Positions 1 through 8,105 of a DNA stretch of 64,000 nucleotides are shown here, piece after piece (the stretch's first letter is position 1; every line of letters starts with the position of its first letter). The position numbers and the translations under genes are program-made. Origin of the DNA: Betaproteobacteria bacterium (lineage in GTDB: Bacteria; Pseudomonadota; Gammaproteobacteria; Burkholderiales; Casimicrobiaceae); NCBI GenBank assembly GCA_013298765.1, contig JAAFJA010000013.1:62001-126000 (forward strand). Reading direction: 5' to 3'. The notes below the pieces were generated by a model. The model was given only the letters and a program-made list of their open reading frames with translations, was not told the origin of the DNA and did not search any database.

Positions 1-519
1 CGTTTCTAGATAATGATGAGGCCGCGCTCCGAATACCCGGTCGAGCACGATGTCGCTGCTGTAGTAGCTCGGACAGACAACGAACTTCGCATTGGGATGC
101 GCACGCGTTGCCTCGCCCACGATTTGAAGTTGAACCGACGCCAGGTCCTCGCCGATACCCTCCATGTCATCGAAGAGAATCGCAATACGCTCAACGCCAA
201 GGCTCGCAAGCCGCGTGATCTGCGCTCGAAAAATCGAGAGGCGAGCCTCCGTGAGCGAGTCTTGCAATCCGTACGGGCTGATACCCACGCCAAACTCGAC
301 GCCGAGGCTTTTGCAGGCGCGCCCGAATTCGGCGACGTTCGCCATCCATGCGTCGCGGTAAGGCGAATCCCACTCGCGCCTGAGCGCACGATCGGCCTTC
401 GGCGCGTAGAGGTATCGCGAAAAGCCGGCGGCTGCGACGCGCTGCAACACGTATCGTCGCTCGTCCCAAGACCAGGACGGGCCAAAGAAGCCTTCCACGA
501 TACCGAGCGGTGGCGTCAC
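1..519 (-). CDS. GH84 family beta-N-acetylglucosaminidase, N-terminal part (cut by window edge)
   Basis: N-terminal part of a glycoside hydrolase family 84 (NAGidase/O-GlcNAcase-like) enzyme, which cleaves N-acetylglucosamine from glycoconjugates by substrate-assisted catalysis. The reading frame is open to the window edge, giving about 173 residues. Visible family signatures are GIVEGFFGPSWSWDER at the start of the barrel, LYAPKADRALRREW, and ILFDDMEG, whose Asp-Asp pair corresponds to the catalytic aspartates of GH84. The C-terminal part lies outside the window. I chose a GTG at 519 because an AGGAG lies 10 bases upstream and the domain begins six residues later. A GTG at 528 and an ATG at 585 are in frame and possible. 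No signal peptide is obvious with the chosen start. The family assignment is firm; the substrate (peptidoglycan fragments, chitin, glycoprotein) cannot be told. Confidence 0.82.
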   Translation of the reverse strand, partial: MTPPLGIVEGFFGPSWSWDERRYVLQRVAAAGFSRYLYAPKADRALRREWDSPYRDAWMANVAEFGRACKSLGVEFGVGISPYGLQDSLTEARLSIFRAQITRLASLGVERIAILFDDMEGIGEDLASVQLQIVGEATRAHPNAKFVVCPSYYSSDIVLDRVFGARPHHYLET

Positions 520-585
520 TCTGCTCACACTCCTGCTAAAGACGTCGGTCGACTTAAACGCACTCGATGAGCGCTCAACACACAT

Positions 586-983
586 CGACTTACTGATGGC
601 GAAAATAGTACCACTTTAATACCACCATTGAACTTGAGACGTGAACGAACTTTTTTTTACGTAGGCGCGGAGATACTCGCTAGATACGTCAGCATCCAAC
701 GACGCAGACTTCGTGGGCCAATCGTACGATGCTAATCGATATGCAACATTTCTCACATAGCGCCCACTTAATTGGGTCTAAGTGAGTGATTGATGCTATT
801 TTGCTATCGTCTCCGATTGCTTCTATCCCCTATAAATCAGAGCGTTTAATTAAAAACCCTATTAACGCCCAAGCGGCACACGCAAGCAAAGCGCACGAAC
901 CACAAACGCGGGAAGTTACGCACAATTCCACGCAGTTTCAATTTCTATAATCCTTCAACTAATTTTCCGGCGGGATTCCTTTC
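586..983. other. AT-rich intergenic region with possible promoter for the symporter gene
   Basis: About 400 bases between two divergently oriented genes, clearly more AT-rich than the surroundings. A TATAAT hexamer at 946-951, 32 bases before the symporter ATG, is a plausible -10 element, but no good -35 hexamer sits at 16-18 bases. I see no coding potential or RNA gene here. Confidence 0.35.
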
Positions 984-2444
984 ATGCTTATCACCTCAGT
1001 CGTCGTCTACATGGCGATCACGATTGGTATCGGCCTTTGGGCTGCGAAAAACGTCCACAACACGAAGGACTACCTGGTCGCCGGTCGCTCGTTGCCGCTG
1101 TCCATCAATATGGCCACTGTATTCGCTACGTGGTTCGGTGCCGAGACTGTGCTTTCGGTCAGCGCGACTTTTGCGCGAGACGGGTTGGTTGGCATCCCCG
1201 CTGACCCGTTTGGTGCCACGGCCTGCCTGCTCATCGCTGCACTTTGCTTCGCCAAAGTGTTCTACCGCATGAACTTGATGACGCTGGGCGACTTCTATCG
1301 CAAGCGCTACGACTCGAAAATCGAAGTGGTCACCAGTCTTTGCGTTTCGATTAGCTATCTCGGGTGGACAAGCGCCCAGCTCACGGCCCTCGGTCTCGTC
1401 ATCTGGATTCTCTCGGGTGGCGCGCTCACGCTCACGCAAGGAATCATCATTGGAGCGGCCATCGTATTGGTCTACACGATTTTTGGCGGCATGTGGTCAA
1501 TTGCATTTACAGACGTGTTGCAAACCGTCGTCATCATCGTCGGTCTGAGCGTGGTCGCGTTTGTTTTAGGTGACATGGCTGGCGGGGCAAGCAAGGTCAT
1601 TGCCACCGCAGCGGCAGAAGGCAAGCTGCAGTTTTTCCCTTCTGGCGGACTCTCTGATTGGCTCACCTGGATCGCTGCATTTTTGACCATCGCGCTCGGC
1701 TCAATCCCTCAACAAGACGTGTTCCAGCGAATGACCTCGGCGAAGGACGAAAAAACGGCTGTACGCGGTACCGTATTCGGTAGCGTCATTTATCTATTCT
1801 TTGCGTTTGTGCCGATGTTCATTGCTTTCTCGGCGCTCATGATCGATCCTACGCTGCGTGAACTGTTCAAGAGCGAGGACGCGCGCGAAATCCAGCGCGT
1901 CCTGCCCGACATTATTTTGAACAAGACACCGCTCTACATACAGATCCTGTTCTTTGGTGCGCTGCTCTCAGCAATCATGTCAACCGCATCCGGCGCGCTC
2001 TTGGCACCTACGGCGATTTTCACCAATAACGTGATCAAGCCGTTTGTGCCCAACATGAACGATCAAGCGTTGTTGAAGGCTGTGCGCGTCACGCTCGTGG
2101 TGTTCTGTGTCGCAGCGCTTGTTTTTGCCGTAAATTCGAGAAGCACCATGTACGAGATGATTCAAAACGCGTACAAAGTCACACTTGCCGGCGCCTTCGT
2201 TCCGCTCTTCTTTGGTGTGTTCTGGAAGCGCGCCAACAGTGCTGGCGCCGCAGCCTCGATCTTTTTCGGATTGATGACGTGGATCGGTGCAGAGCTTAAG
2301 TGGTATCCCACCGCAATTGCTGGCACTGACATTCCACCGCAATTCTTCGGCCTCTTCGCCGCAATCGCTGCGATGGTGATCGTGAGCATCAGCACGGAAA
2401 AAATGTTGCCTTCAAAGCACCACGAAGCGATCCCGCATCGTTAG
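984..2444 (+). CDS. Sodium:solute symporter (SSS family)
   Basis: Inner-membrane secondary transporter of the SSS/PutP superfamily, coupling substrate entry to the sodium gradient. The 486 residues are almost wholly hydrophobic, with about 13 membrane segments. Family features include an N-terminal NTKDYLVAGRSLPL loop, a FATWFGAETVLSVSATFARDG stretch near residues 48-68 in the sodium-binding first core helix, and LGSIPQQDVFQRMTSAKDEK in the middle. A short charged C-terminus follows. The substrate cannot be predicted; the family carries amino acids, sugars, pantothenate, carboxylates and others. The gene stands alone, and a 9-bp hairpin follows its stop. The Shine-Dalgarno sequence is weak (GGCGGG about 10 bases upstream). 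Confidence 0.9.
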   Translation: MLITSVVVYMAITIGIGLWAAKNVHNTKDYLVAGRSLPLSINMATVFATWFGAETVLSVSATFARDGLVGIPADPFGATACLLIAALCFAKVFYRMNLMTLGDFYRKRYDSKIEVVTSLCVSISYLGWTSAQLTALGLVIWILSGGALTLTQGIIIGAAIVLVYTIFGGMWSIAFTDVLQTVVIIVGLSVVAFVLGDMAGGASKVIATAAAEGKLQFFPSGGLSDWLTWIAAFLTIALGSIPQQDVFQRMTSAKDEKTAVRGTVFGSVIYLFFAFVPMFIAFSALMIDPTLRELFKSEDAREIQRVLPDIILNKTPLYIQILFFGALLSAIMSTASGALLAPTAIFTNNVIKPFVPNMNDQALLKAVRVTLVVFCVAALVFAVNSRSTMYEMIQNAYKVTLAGAFVPLFFGVFWKRANSAGAAASIFFGLMTWIGAELKWYPTAIAGTDIPPQFFGLFAAIAAMVIVSISTEKMLPSKHHEAIPHR

Positions 2445-2452
2445 TCTTAGCA

Positions 2453-2481
2453 GGATGAGTGAAGCGAAGTAACACTCATCC
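2453..2481 (+). terminator. Hairpin after the symporter gene (possible terminator)
   Basis: Perfect 9-bp inverted repeat GGATGAGTG / CACTCATCC with an 11-base loop, starting 9 bases after the stop codon. It has no T-run, so intrinsic termination is uncertain. It may instead stabilise the mRNA 3' end. Confidence 0.4.
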
Positions 2482-2582
2482 GGTCAGCATGACGGTTGTA
2501 ATCACTTCATCGACGCGGCAGCGTCGGTGCTGATTGCCGCCGCTGGTCTTACAATACAACCACGCCGCATTTTTTGCGGCAA

Positions 2583-2678
2583 CAACGCTAGGGGTGCTGG
2601 TCCAATTGGATCGGCTGAGATAACACCCTAGAACTTGATCAAGGTAATACTTGCGCAGGGAAGCGTTGTGGATTTACA
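2583..2678 (+). promoter_or_regulatory. TPP (thiamine pyrophosphate) riboswitch, THI element
   Basis: The conserved THI-element pieces occur in order: GGGGTGCTGG, GGCTGAGATAACACCCT, GAACTTGATCAAGGTAATAC, then TTGCGCAGGGAAGCG. This matches the TPP aptamer consensus (GGGGTGC, CTGAGA, ACACCC, GAACCTGATC, GGTAATACC, GCGTAGGGAA). It lies 60 bases before the TonB receptor start and so should repress that operon when TPP is abundant. The expression platform is not obvious. No T-run follows, and control of ribosome access seems more likely than termination (inference). A separate small hairpin, GCCGCA/TGCGGC, lies just upstream at 2564-2580. Confidence 0.96.
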
Positions 2679-2737
2679 CGCGATCCCCCCGGGTGAGCGC
2701 TCGTCCACGTACTGCCCTGCCATCGAAAGGACACTCG

Positions 2738-4960
2738 ATGGCTTTCTCCAAGCTCACTTCTCGCGGCGGCTCTTCCCGCTCATCAAACCCTACGCTCACT
2801 CGCAGCGCTTCAATGACGCTCATTGCGCTCGCCTGCGCGCAAGCGCTCGCGCAAGATGCGCCGCAACGCGTCGAGGCGATTACGGTAAGTGCCCGCTCGG
2901 CCCCCGTACTTGAAGCGGAAAACGCCGATGTCGGCGGCTTCGACGCGCCGATTGCTAAAACGCCGCAAAGCGTTTCAGTGATCGGTAACGATTTGCTCAA
3001 CGCGCTTGGCATTCGCACGCTCTCCTCCGCGCTCAAGCTCGACGCATCGCTCGCCGACAACTACAACGCAGGTGGCTATATCGAGAGCCTTTCGGTGCGC
3101 GGTTTCGTGCTCGATCAAACCAACAACTTCAAACGTAACGGTCTCGCCAACTCAAACTACGCGCCTATCGCCCTTGAAAATAAAGAGCGAATCGAAATTT
3201 TGAAAGGCACAGCGGGGCTGCAAGCAGGCGTCGCCGCGCCGGGCGGGCTTATCAATTTCGTAACGAAGCAGCCGCTGCGCGACGCGTTTACGGTGGTCTC
3301 GCTGGATGCGGATCGCTGGTCAAACTCGAAAGTGCATGTTGATAGCAACACGCGGCTGGGTAGCGCAGGTCTGCGCGTCAACCTCGCCGCAGAACGAATT
3401 GATAACCATTGGCCTGCTGCACGCGGTGATCGCGCCCTCGCGAGCGCAGCCTTTGCGCTGCCGCTTTCGCGCGATACATCCTTGTTGATCGATCTTGAAC
3501 ATCATCGCCAAAGCCAGCCGTCGGTACCTGGCTTCGGATTGCTCGACCGCGATGGTGACGGCGTGGCGGAGAGCTTGCCGGAAGCGCGGAAACTCTGGCG
3601 TACCAATCTGAATAATCAGCCGTGGTCGCTACCCGTAGTTACGCGCACGACTCAAGCCACCGCAAAGCTGTCGCATCGGCTCAACGCCGATTGGAATGTC
3701 CAAGTCGGCGTTCATCTGTTTCGCACCCAGATTGATGATCGTATTGCCTTCCCCGATGGCTGCAGTAGCGCCGCCAACTACGTTTATCCCGGGCTCTGCG
3801 GGAATGGCGATGTCGACATTTACGATTTCCGCAATGATGGCGAACGTCGTCAATTGACCAGTTTCGAAGCAGCGCTGCAGGGCAAGTTCAACGCACTCTC
3901 CACCGAGCATCGCGCACGCGTAGCGCTGAGCGGCCGCGACGGCGCAGTGCGCCAGCCGACGCTGGGTGCCTACAACTTTGTGGGTACAGTGAACGCGTTT
4001 TCACCGAGCGTCCTCGCTGCGAATCCCGCGTTAGAGTCAGTCAATACGCTGTCAGACGAACGCGCGCTTGAGCTGAGCGCCTCGCTCCGTTCATTGTGGA
4101 ACGCGCGCTTTGAAAGTTTCGTGGGCGTGCGCCTCGCTCAAGTGGATCGATCGAGCGTGAATACCGATGGCTCGCGTGCGGTTTCACTCTCCCAAACCCA
4201 TGCAACGCCGTTTGTGGCAGGCGTGTACAACTTCAATTCAACACAGTCGGTTTACGCTCAGTTTTCTCAGGGTGTAGAGACCGAATCCGTACCGAATCGA
4301 CCCAGCCGCTTTATAAACGCTGGCGCGGCACTTCCTGGGGCAAAGAGCGATCAGCTGGAGCTAGGTTGGAAATGGCAAGCCAATTCGCGAACGCTTGTGA
4401 CCGGTGCGATATTCCAGATCGAAAAACCGTATTCCGACGATCGCATCGAACCAAGCGATGCACGCGGTCGCCCCGTGCGAATTGCGGCTGCAAAGCTCGC
4501 GCGGCACCGCGGCGTGGAGCTAAGCCTCACTGGCCGCGCCACCGATGCGCTCTCACTCCAGGCCAGCGCCACGTATTTGGACGCCCGCTATACCCGCGCG
4601 CTTAACAGCGAGCTGATCGATCAACGCGTGACCAACGTGCCGCGATTTGCGCTATCGATCTTTGCCGACTACAAAGTCGCCGCAGTACGCGGGCTCTCCA
4701 TAAACTCGCTGATCTACGCTCAATCGGGAAAGATAGTCGATTCGTTTGGGCAAGTGTCGTTGCCCCGCGCATTGCAGATCGATGTAGGTGCGAGCTATCA
4801 GGCGCGGCTGGCGAATCGCCTCACGACTGCAAGGCTCACAGTCGAAAACATTGCCAACCGCGCCTACTGGCGTGAAGCGCCGACCACTAGCTGGGGCGGC
4901 CAGTATCTCTTCGCGAGCGCGCCGCGCAACGTAAAGTTCAGCGTGAGCACGGAGTTCTAG
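2738..4960 (+). CDS. TonB-dependent outer-membrane receptor under TPP control (probable thiamine receptor)
   Basis: Outer-membrane ligand-gated beta-barrel of 740 residues. A Ser/Arg-rich leader with a hydrophobic stretch (SMTLIALACAQALAQ) ends near residue 41. A TonB box-like EAITVSA and a plug domain follow (KTPQSVSVIGNDLL, YIESLSVRGF, ERIEILKGTAGLQAG, PGGLINFVTKQP). The rest is a 22-strand-type barrel ending in the aromatic residue expected of outer-membrane proteins (FSVSTEF). An upstream in-frame start would lie inside the riboswitch, so I chose the ATG preceded by GAAAGGA. Its place behind a TPP aptamer and ahead of a PnuC-type permease makes thiamine or a thiamine derivative the likely ligand (inference). 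The plug resembles siderophore receptors, so sequence alone would suggest iron; the riboswitch argues otherwise. Confidence 0.9.
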   Translation: MAFSKLTSRGGSSRSSNPTLTRSASMTLIALACAQALAQDAPQRVEAITVSARSAPVLEAENADVGGFDAPIAKTPQSVSVIGNDLLNALGIRTLSSALKLDASLADNYNAGGYIESLSVRGFVLDQTNNFKRNGLANSNYAPIALENKERIEILKGTAGLQAGVAAPGGLINFVTKQPLRDAFTVVSLDADRWSNSKVHVDSNTRLGSAGLRVNLAAERIDNHWPAARGDRALASAAFALPLSRDTSLLIDLEHHRQSQPSVPGFGLLDRDGDGVAESLPEARKLWRTNLNNQPWSLPVVTRTTQATAKLSHRLNADWNVQVGVHLFRTQIDDRIAFPDGCSSAANYVYPGLCGNGDVDIYDFRNDGERRQLTSFEAALQGKFNALSTEHRARVALSGRDGAVRQPTLGAYNFVGTVNAFSPSVLAANPALESVNTLSDERALELSASLRSLWNARFESFVGVRLAQVDRSSVNTDGSRAVSLSQTHATPFVAGVYNFNSTQSVYAQFSQGVETESVPNRPSRFINAGAALPGAKSDQLELGWKWQANSRTLVTGAIFQIEKPYSDDRIEPSDARGRPVRIAAAKLARHRGVELSLTGRATDALSLQASATYLDARYTRALNSELIDQRVTNVPRFALSIFADYKVAAVRGLSINSLIYAQSGKIVDSFGQVSLPRALQIDVGASYQARLANRLTTARLTVENIANRAYWREAPTTSWGGQYLFASAPRNVKFSVSTEF

Positions 4961-4967
4961 CCGCATC

Positions 4968-5567
4968 ATGCTTGCCACTGCATTTCATTTCTTTGGCGCT
5001 GCCGTATCTTGGCTAGAGGTGCTCGCCTTTGTCTTGGCGCTGGCCATGGTGATCTGCAGCGCTTACGAAAAGCCGCTCACCTGGCCGCTCGCCATCGCCT
5101 CCTCGGCGCTCTACGTGTGGCTCTTCTACGTGAGCAAACTCTACGGCGAAACCATGGTGAACGTGTTCTTCGTTCTTTCTGGGCTCTATGGTTGGTTCCA
5201 GTGGCTATTCGGTCACCGTGATCGCTCGCCCGAGCCGCTTCGAGTGGCGCGCTTGCCGTCGCGTGGCTTAGCGCTCACCGTTACCGCGTGGACCATCGGT
5301 TGGCTTGCTTTCGGCGCGTTTCTATCCCGGTTTACTGATAGCGATCTCCCGTGGGCAGATGCGTTTGTCACTGCGGGTAGCTTCGTTGGCACCGTCTTAC
5401 TGGCTAAAAAGTACATCGAAAACTGGCCTGTTTGGATCGTGGTGAACGCGGCAAGCGTCGCGCTCTTCATCTACAAATCCCTTTGGCTAACCACCCTTCT
5501 CTACGCCATCCTTTTTGCATTTAGTTTTTGGGGTTGGCGCATTTGGCGACGAGCGCTTGTTGCATGA
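4968..5567 (+). CDS. pnuT: PnuC-family vitamin transporter, probable thiamine permease PnuT
   Basis: Integral membrane protein of 199 residues with about seven hydrophobic segments, matching the PnuC vitamin uniporter family. Characteristic pieces are WPLAIASSALYVWLFYVSKLY, GLYGWFQWLFG and ENWPVWIVVNAASVALFIYK. PnuC itself carries nicotinamide riboside, but family members under TPP riboswitches (PnuT) take up thiamine. The TPP-controlled receptor ends 7 bases upstream, which supports thiamine as substrate. Such permeases need a cytoplasmic kinase to trap the vitamin, and the next gene supplies a candidate. The stop overlaps that gene's start by four bases (ATGA), implying translational coupling. 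Confidence 0.88.
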   Translation: MLATAFHFFGAAVSWLEVLAFVLALAMVICSAYEKPLTWPLAIASSALYVWLFYVSKLYGETMVNVFFVLSGLYGWFQWLFGHRDRSPEPLRVARLPSRGLALTVTAWTIGWLAFGAFLSRFTDSDLPWADAFVTAGSFVGTVLLAKKYIENWPVWIVVNAASVALFIYKSLWLTTLLYAILFAFSFWGWRIWRRALVA

Positions 5568-6103
5568 GCGCTCCGAAATTGATTGCGATTGTTGGCGCCG
5601 AAAGTACAGGAAAAACATCGCTCGCCCGCGCGCTCGCGCAGGAATTCCACTCACCGTGGGTTCCTGAATATTTGCGTCGCTTCTGCGAGGAGCGCGGACG
5701 CACGCCCTACGTGCACGAGCAAGCGTTGATTCTTGAAACACAACGTATCCATGAAGACGTGGCGATACGGGATGCGGCGGCAACTGATGCGCCGCTCGTA
5801 ATTTGCGACACCGCACCGCTCATGACAGCGGTTTACAGTGAATTCATCTTCGGCGACGTGGCACTCTATCGGCGTGCAATTGAGTGCCATCGTCGCTATG
5901 CGCACACGCTTTTGCTTAGCAACGATCTTCTGTGGGTTGAGGACGGTTTTCAACGCGATGGGCCGCAGGTTCGCGCGCGTGTTTTCGATCTGATTGAAGC
6001 GAACCTTGAGAGCGAAGGTCTGTCGTACAGTGTCATCGATGGTGATGGCCATACGCGTACACTCAACGCAATGCACGTGATCGATAAACTCCTCAACCGC
6101 TAG
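5564..6103 (+). CDS. NadR-like P-loop kinase, probable thiamine kinase
   Basis: Soluble kinase of 179 residues resembling the C-terminal ribosylnicotinamide kinase domain of NadR, without the nucleotidyltransferase or DNA-binding domains. The Walker A motif GAESTGKTSLA lies at about residues 10-20. VPEYLRRFCEERGR and VICDTAPLMTAVYSEF follow the NadR kinase pattern, as does the late DLLWVEDGFQRDGP. NadR kinases phosphorylate nicotinamide riboside. Here the gene is translationally coupled to a PnuT-type permease under a TPP riboswitch, so thiamine is a better substrate guess (inference). Starting at the ATGA overlap removes an implausible upstream extension. It could still act on nicotinamide riboside if the permease does. 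Confidence 0.82.
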   Translation: MSAPKLIAIVGAESTGKTSLARALAQEFHSPWVPEYLRRFCEERGRTPYVHEQALILETQRIHEDVAIRDAAATDAPLVICDTAPLMTAVYSEFIFGDVALYRRAIECHRRYAHTLLLSNDLLWVEDGFQRDGPQVRARVFDLIEANLESEGLSYSVIDGDGHTRTLNAMHVIDKLLNR

Positions 6104-6114
6104 CGCAGGTCGTC

Positions 6115-6615
6115 ATGGATTTGCTCTTCTGTTCGGCCTTGCAATGGCTCTCGCTGCCGCGCCATGGTTTGAGCACGATTTTCGTTGTTGCGTTGGTCTC
6201 TGCGACGCTTTTGCCAATGGGCTCTGAGCCGGCGGTATTTGGCTTCGTAAAGCTCAATCCAGAGATGTTTTGGGCGGCGGTCGCGATTGCCACAGTTGGC
6301 AACGCGATTGGCGGTGCGATCAATTGGTGGATAGGCTATGGCGCGAAGCGCGCCTATGAGCATTACAAACATTCGCCTGTGCAAGCGCGTGCGCTCGCAT
6401 GGCTCGAACGACTCGGCCCGAAGGCGTGCTTTTTTGCGTTTCTCCCCCTGATCGGCGACCCGCTCACCAGCATCGCTGGGTGGCTCAAGTTTCCCTTCTG
6501 GCCCTGCTTTTTTTGGGGTGCACTCGGAAAGCTTTGCCGCTACGTCGTGATGACTGCCGCACTCATCTGGGTGTTTCCGGGGCAGTTTGATCCGGCATCG
6601 TTTTGCGCGCCGTAG
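6115..6615 (+). CDS. YqaA/DedA-like (SNARE-associated) inner-membrane protein
   Basis: Membrane protein of 166 residues of the YqaA branch of the DedA/SNARE-associated family, whose members are thought to move lipid carriers across the inner membrane. Visible family features are LPMGSEPAVFGFVKLNPE, IGGAINWWIGYGAKRAYE and the PLIGDPLTSIAGWLK re-entrant stretch. It begins 11 bases after the kinase gene with an AGG-type ribosome site, so it may be the last gene of the TPP-controlled operon. A functional link to thiamine is not evident. Confidence 0.82.
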   Translation: MDLLFCSALQWLSLPRHGLSTIFVVALVSATLLPMGSEPAVFGFVKLNPEMFWAAVAIATVGNAIGGAINWWIGYGAKRAYEHYKHSPVQARALAWLERLGPKACFFAFLPLIGDPLTSIAGWLKFPFWPCFFWGALGKLCRYVVMTAALIWVFPGQFDPASFCAP

Positions 6616-6676
6616 ATTTCCTCCCAACGCCGATCAGAGGCAGCAGCGGACAAGCAATTAATCGCGTTTCACGCCG

Positions 6677-7213
6677 CTACGGAATCTTCACTTCGTCTTG
6701 GTTTGGCTTTGACTTACAGGGGCCGACGAAACGCGCGCTCATGGTTTGCTGCACCTGGGTCACGCCGGACACCGATTGTGGGTAGCGTGTCGTCATCGCG
6801 AACTCAAAACGCTTCGCAGTGACGTTTCCCTTCGCTGTACCCGTCAATGATTTGCCGCCATCACACGAGAATTCAAAGCTCAACTGCGTTGGCGCACCCG
6901 AAGCGCTCGCGCGTGAACGCTCAAAGTTAGTACTTGGGCAGCGCGCCTCACTCGACGCGAGGGTTTGCAATGCAAACGCGCGACCGCTTTCAAAATCAGC
7001 GACAGAGCGGCAGGCGTTAAACGTAACGGTGGGGAAGTTAATCCGCATGTCATCTGGAATTGACTTCAAGTCAGTGCTGATCGTGTATTGCCAGTCGCCC
7101 GGCGTTTGCGCGTTGGCAGCGAAACAAAACGCCAAGCAGCTCAACGTGAGCGTAGTGCTCGCTCTCACCGCACTAAGATCGCAGCACAGCGTGATGAATA
7201 AACTTGGTTTCAT
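6677..7213 (-). CDS. DUF3617 domain secreted protein
   Basis: Predicted exported protein of 178 residues with an N-terminal hydrophobic segment ending ANAQ (near residue 36), followed by a DUF3617 domain: GDWQYTISTDL, a Cys in FNACRSV, RCPSTNFERS and FSCDGGKSLTGTA. DUF3617 proteins are periplasmic and uncharacterised. Cysteine pairs at conserved places suggest disulphides. It lies downstream of a second DUF3617 gene on the same strand, but a strong terminator between them suggests separate transcription. The ribosome site is weak, so the true start may be slightly different. Confidence 0.8.
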   Translation of the reverse strand: MKPSLFITLCCDLSAVRASTTLTLSCLAFCFAANAQTPGDWQYTISTDLKSIPDDMRINFPTVTFNACRSVADFESGRAFALQTLASSEARCPSTNFERSRASASGAPTQLSFEFSCDGGKSLTGTAKGNVTAKRFEFAMTTRYPQSVSGVTQVQQTMSARFVGPCKSKPNQDEVKIP

Positions 7214-7249
7214 GAAGCGAGTGTATCTCTGTAATCAACTCGAAATCGT

Positions 7250-7275
7250 AAAAAAAAAGCGACCCGAAGGTCGCT
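7250..7275 (-). terminator. Rho-independent terminator of the second DUF3617 gene
   Basis: Read on the minus strand: stem GCGACC / GGTCGC with a TTCG tetraloop (extended by one A-T pair), directly followed by nine T residues. This is a textbook intrinsic terminator, 45 bases after the stop codon of the gene at 7321-7764. Confidence 0.93.
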
Positions 7276-7320
7276 CTTTCCTCGCGAGAGAAGCCTTTGC
7301 GCGCCGCGATTGATGCGCTA

Positions 7321-7764
7321 CTAGCAACCACCCAAGCGCTTGGAGCTCATCGACATGTTCATCTTGCCGCCCATGGCCTTCGCCGTGCCGCCTGTCATCG
7401 TCATCTTCGCATCCATCTGCGTTGCAGTCGCGGTCATGTCATAGGTCATCACCATTGGCTCAGGCGAATCTTTCATCCGGCAGGTTGCCGTAAATTGATA
7501 GCGGTTTCCAGATTGCTTGACGTCGCTGTATTTGCAATCCATCCCCGCGTCTTTTTGCGCGGAAAGATTGCGGCCTTCATCAATGTCTTTCTGCGTGACA
7601 CACTGCTCGAAGCTCATCGGAATCGATCCAATTCCAGGGATTTCGGTGCGCGTGGTGTAGCTCCACTTGCCCGGCTGGGTGTCGAATTTAGGCATCTGTG
7701 CCGACACGCCGAAGGCTGCGAAAAGTGAGGCAATTGCAAAAGAGCCCAGTGCAAATCGTTTCAT
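7321..7764 (-). CDS. DUF3617 domain secreted protein (paralogue)
   Basis: Exported protein of 147 residues: a clean signal peptide (MKRFALGSFAIASLFAAFG, cleavage after VSA) followed by a DUF3617 domain with QPGKWSYTTRTEIPG, FEQCVTQKDIDEG, DCKYSDVKQSGNRYQFTATC and a Met-rich tail ending in Cys. The pattern of four cysteines is shared with the neighbour at 6677-7213, so the two are diverged tandem paralogues. The function of the family is unknown. An intrinsic terminator follows. Confidence 0.88.
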   Translation of the reverse strand: MKRFALGSFAIASLFAAFGVSAQMPKFDTQPGKWSYTTRTEIPGIGSIPMSFEQCVTQKDIDEGRNLSAQKDAGMDCKYSDVKQSGNRYQFTATCRMKDSPEPMVMTYDMTATATQMDAKMTMTGGTAKAMGGKMNMSMSSKRLGGC

Positions 7765-8105
7765 GGTGGTTCCCCGGAATCCTTAAATAACAAAGTTTAG
7801 GTGCACTGTGAGTCGTCGCGACTGCGCCCCCGGTTCAATAGACGAAAAAACCTAGACGACTACGACATGAATCGCGCAAGGTGTCACAAGTTTTGCCAAA
7901 GCGTGCTCGCAGTAAGGCTCGAGCTGGAGATCAACGATTCAATGCCCCTAGACGATGACCGCGACATCAAATCTAAGGCGGAACTGACTTATAGAAACAT
8001 CTCCAAACGACCTTTTGTAGCGGGCGCTACGCAATTTTTTCTATAGTTTCGTCTATATGCGTTTCAACGCACTCGCCCAATTTAAACAGATCTTTGATGG
8101 AAAAG
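7765..8105. other. Intergenic region with an isolated plus-strand terminator-like hairpin
   Basis: About 340 bases without a convincing gene. On the plus strand, GTAGCG/CGCTAC at 8017-8030 is followed by a T6 run (8035-8040), which looks like an intrinsic terminator although no plus-strand gene precedes it. A short 81-codon open frame at 7801-8046 overlaps the hairpin and shows no family resemblance. A small RNA ending here is possible but unproven. Confidence 0.35.

Noticed and set aside
13-570. Plus-strand open frame of 185 codons at the window start
   Set aside because: The minus strand carries the GH84 motifs GIVEGFFG and FDDMEG, so this frame is a shadow.
7801-8046. 81-codon plus-strand frame
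   Set aside because: No family resemblance, no ribosome site, and it overlaps a terminator-like hairpin.
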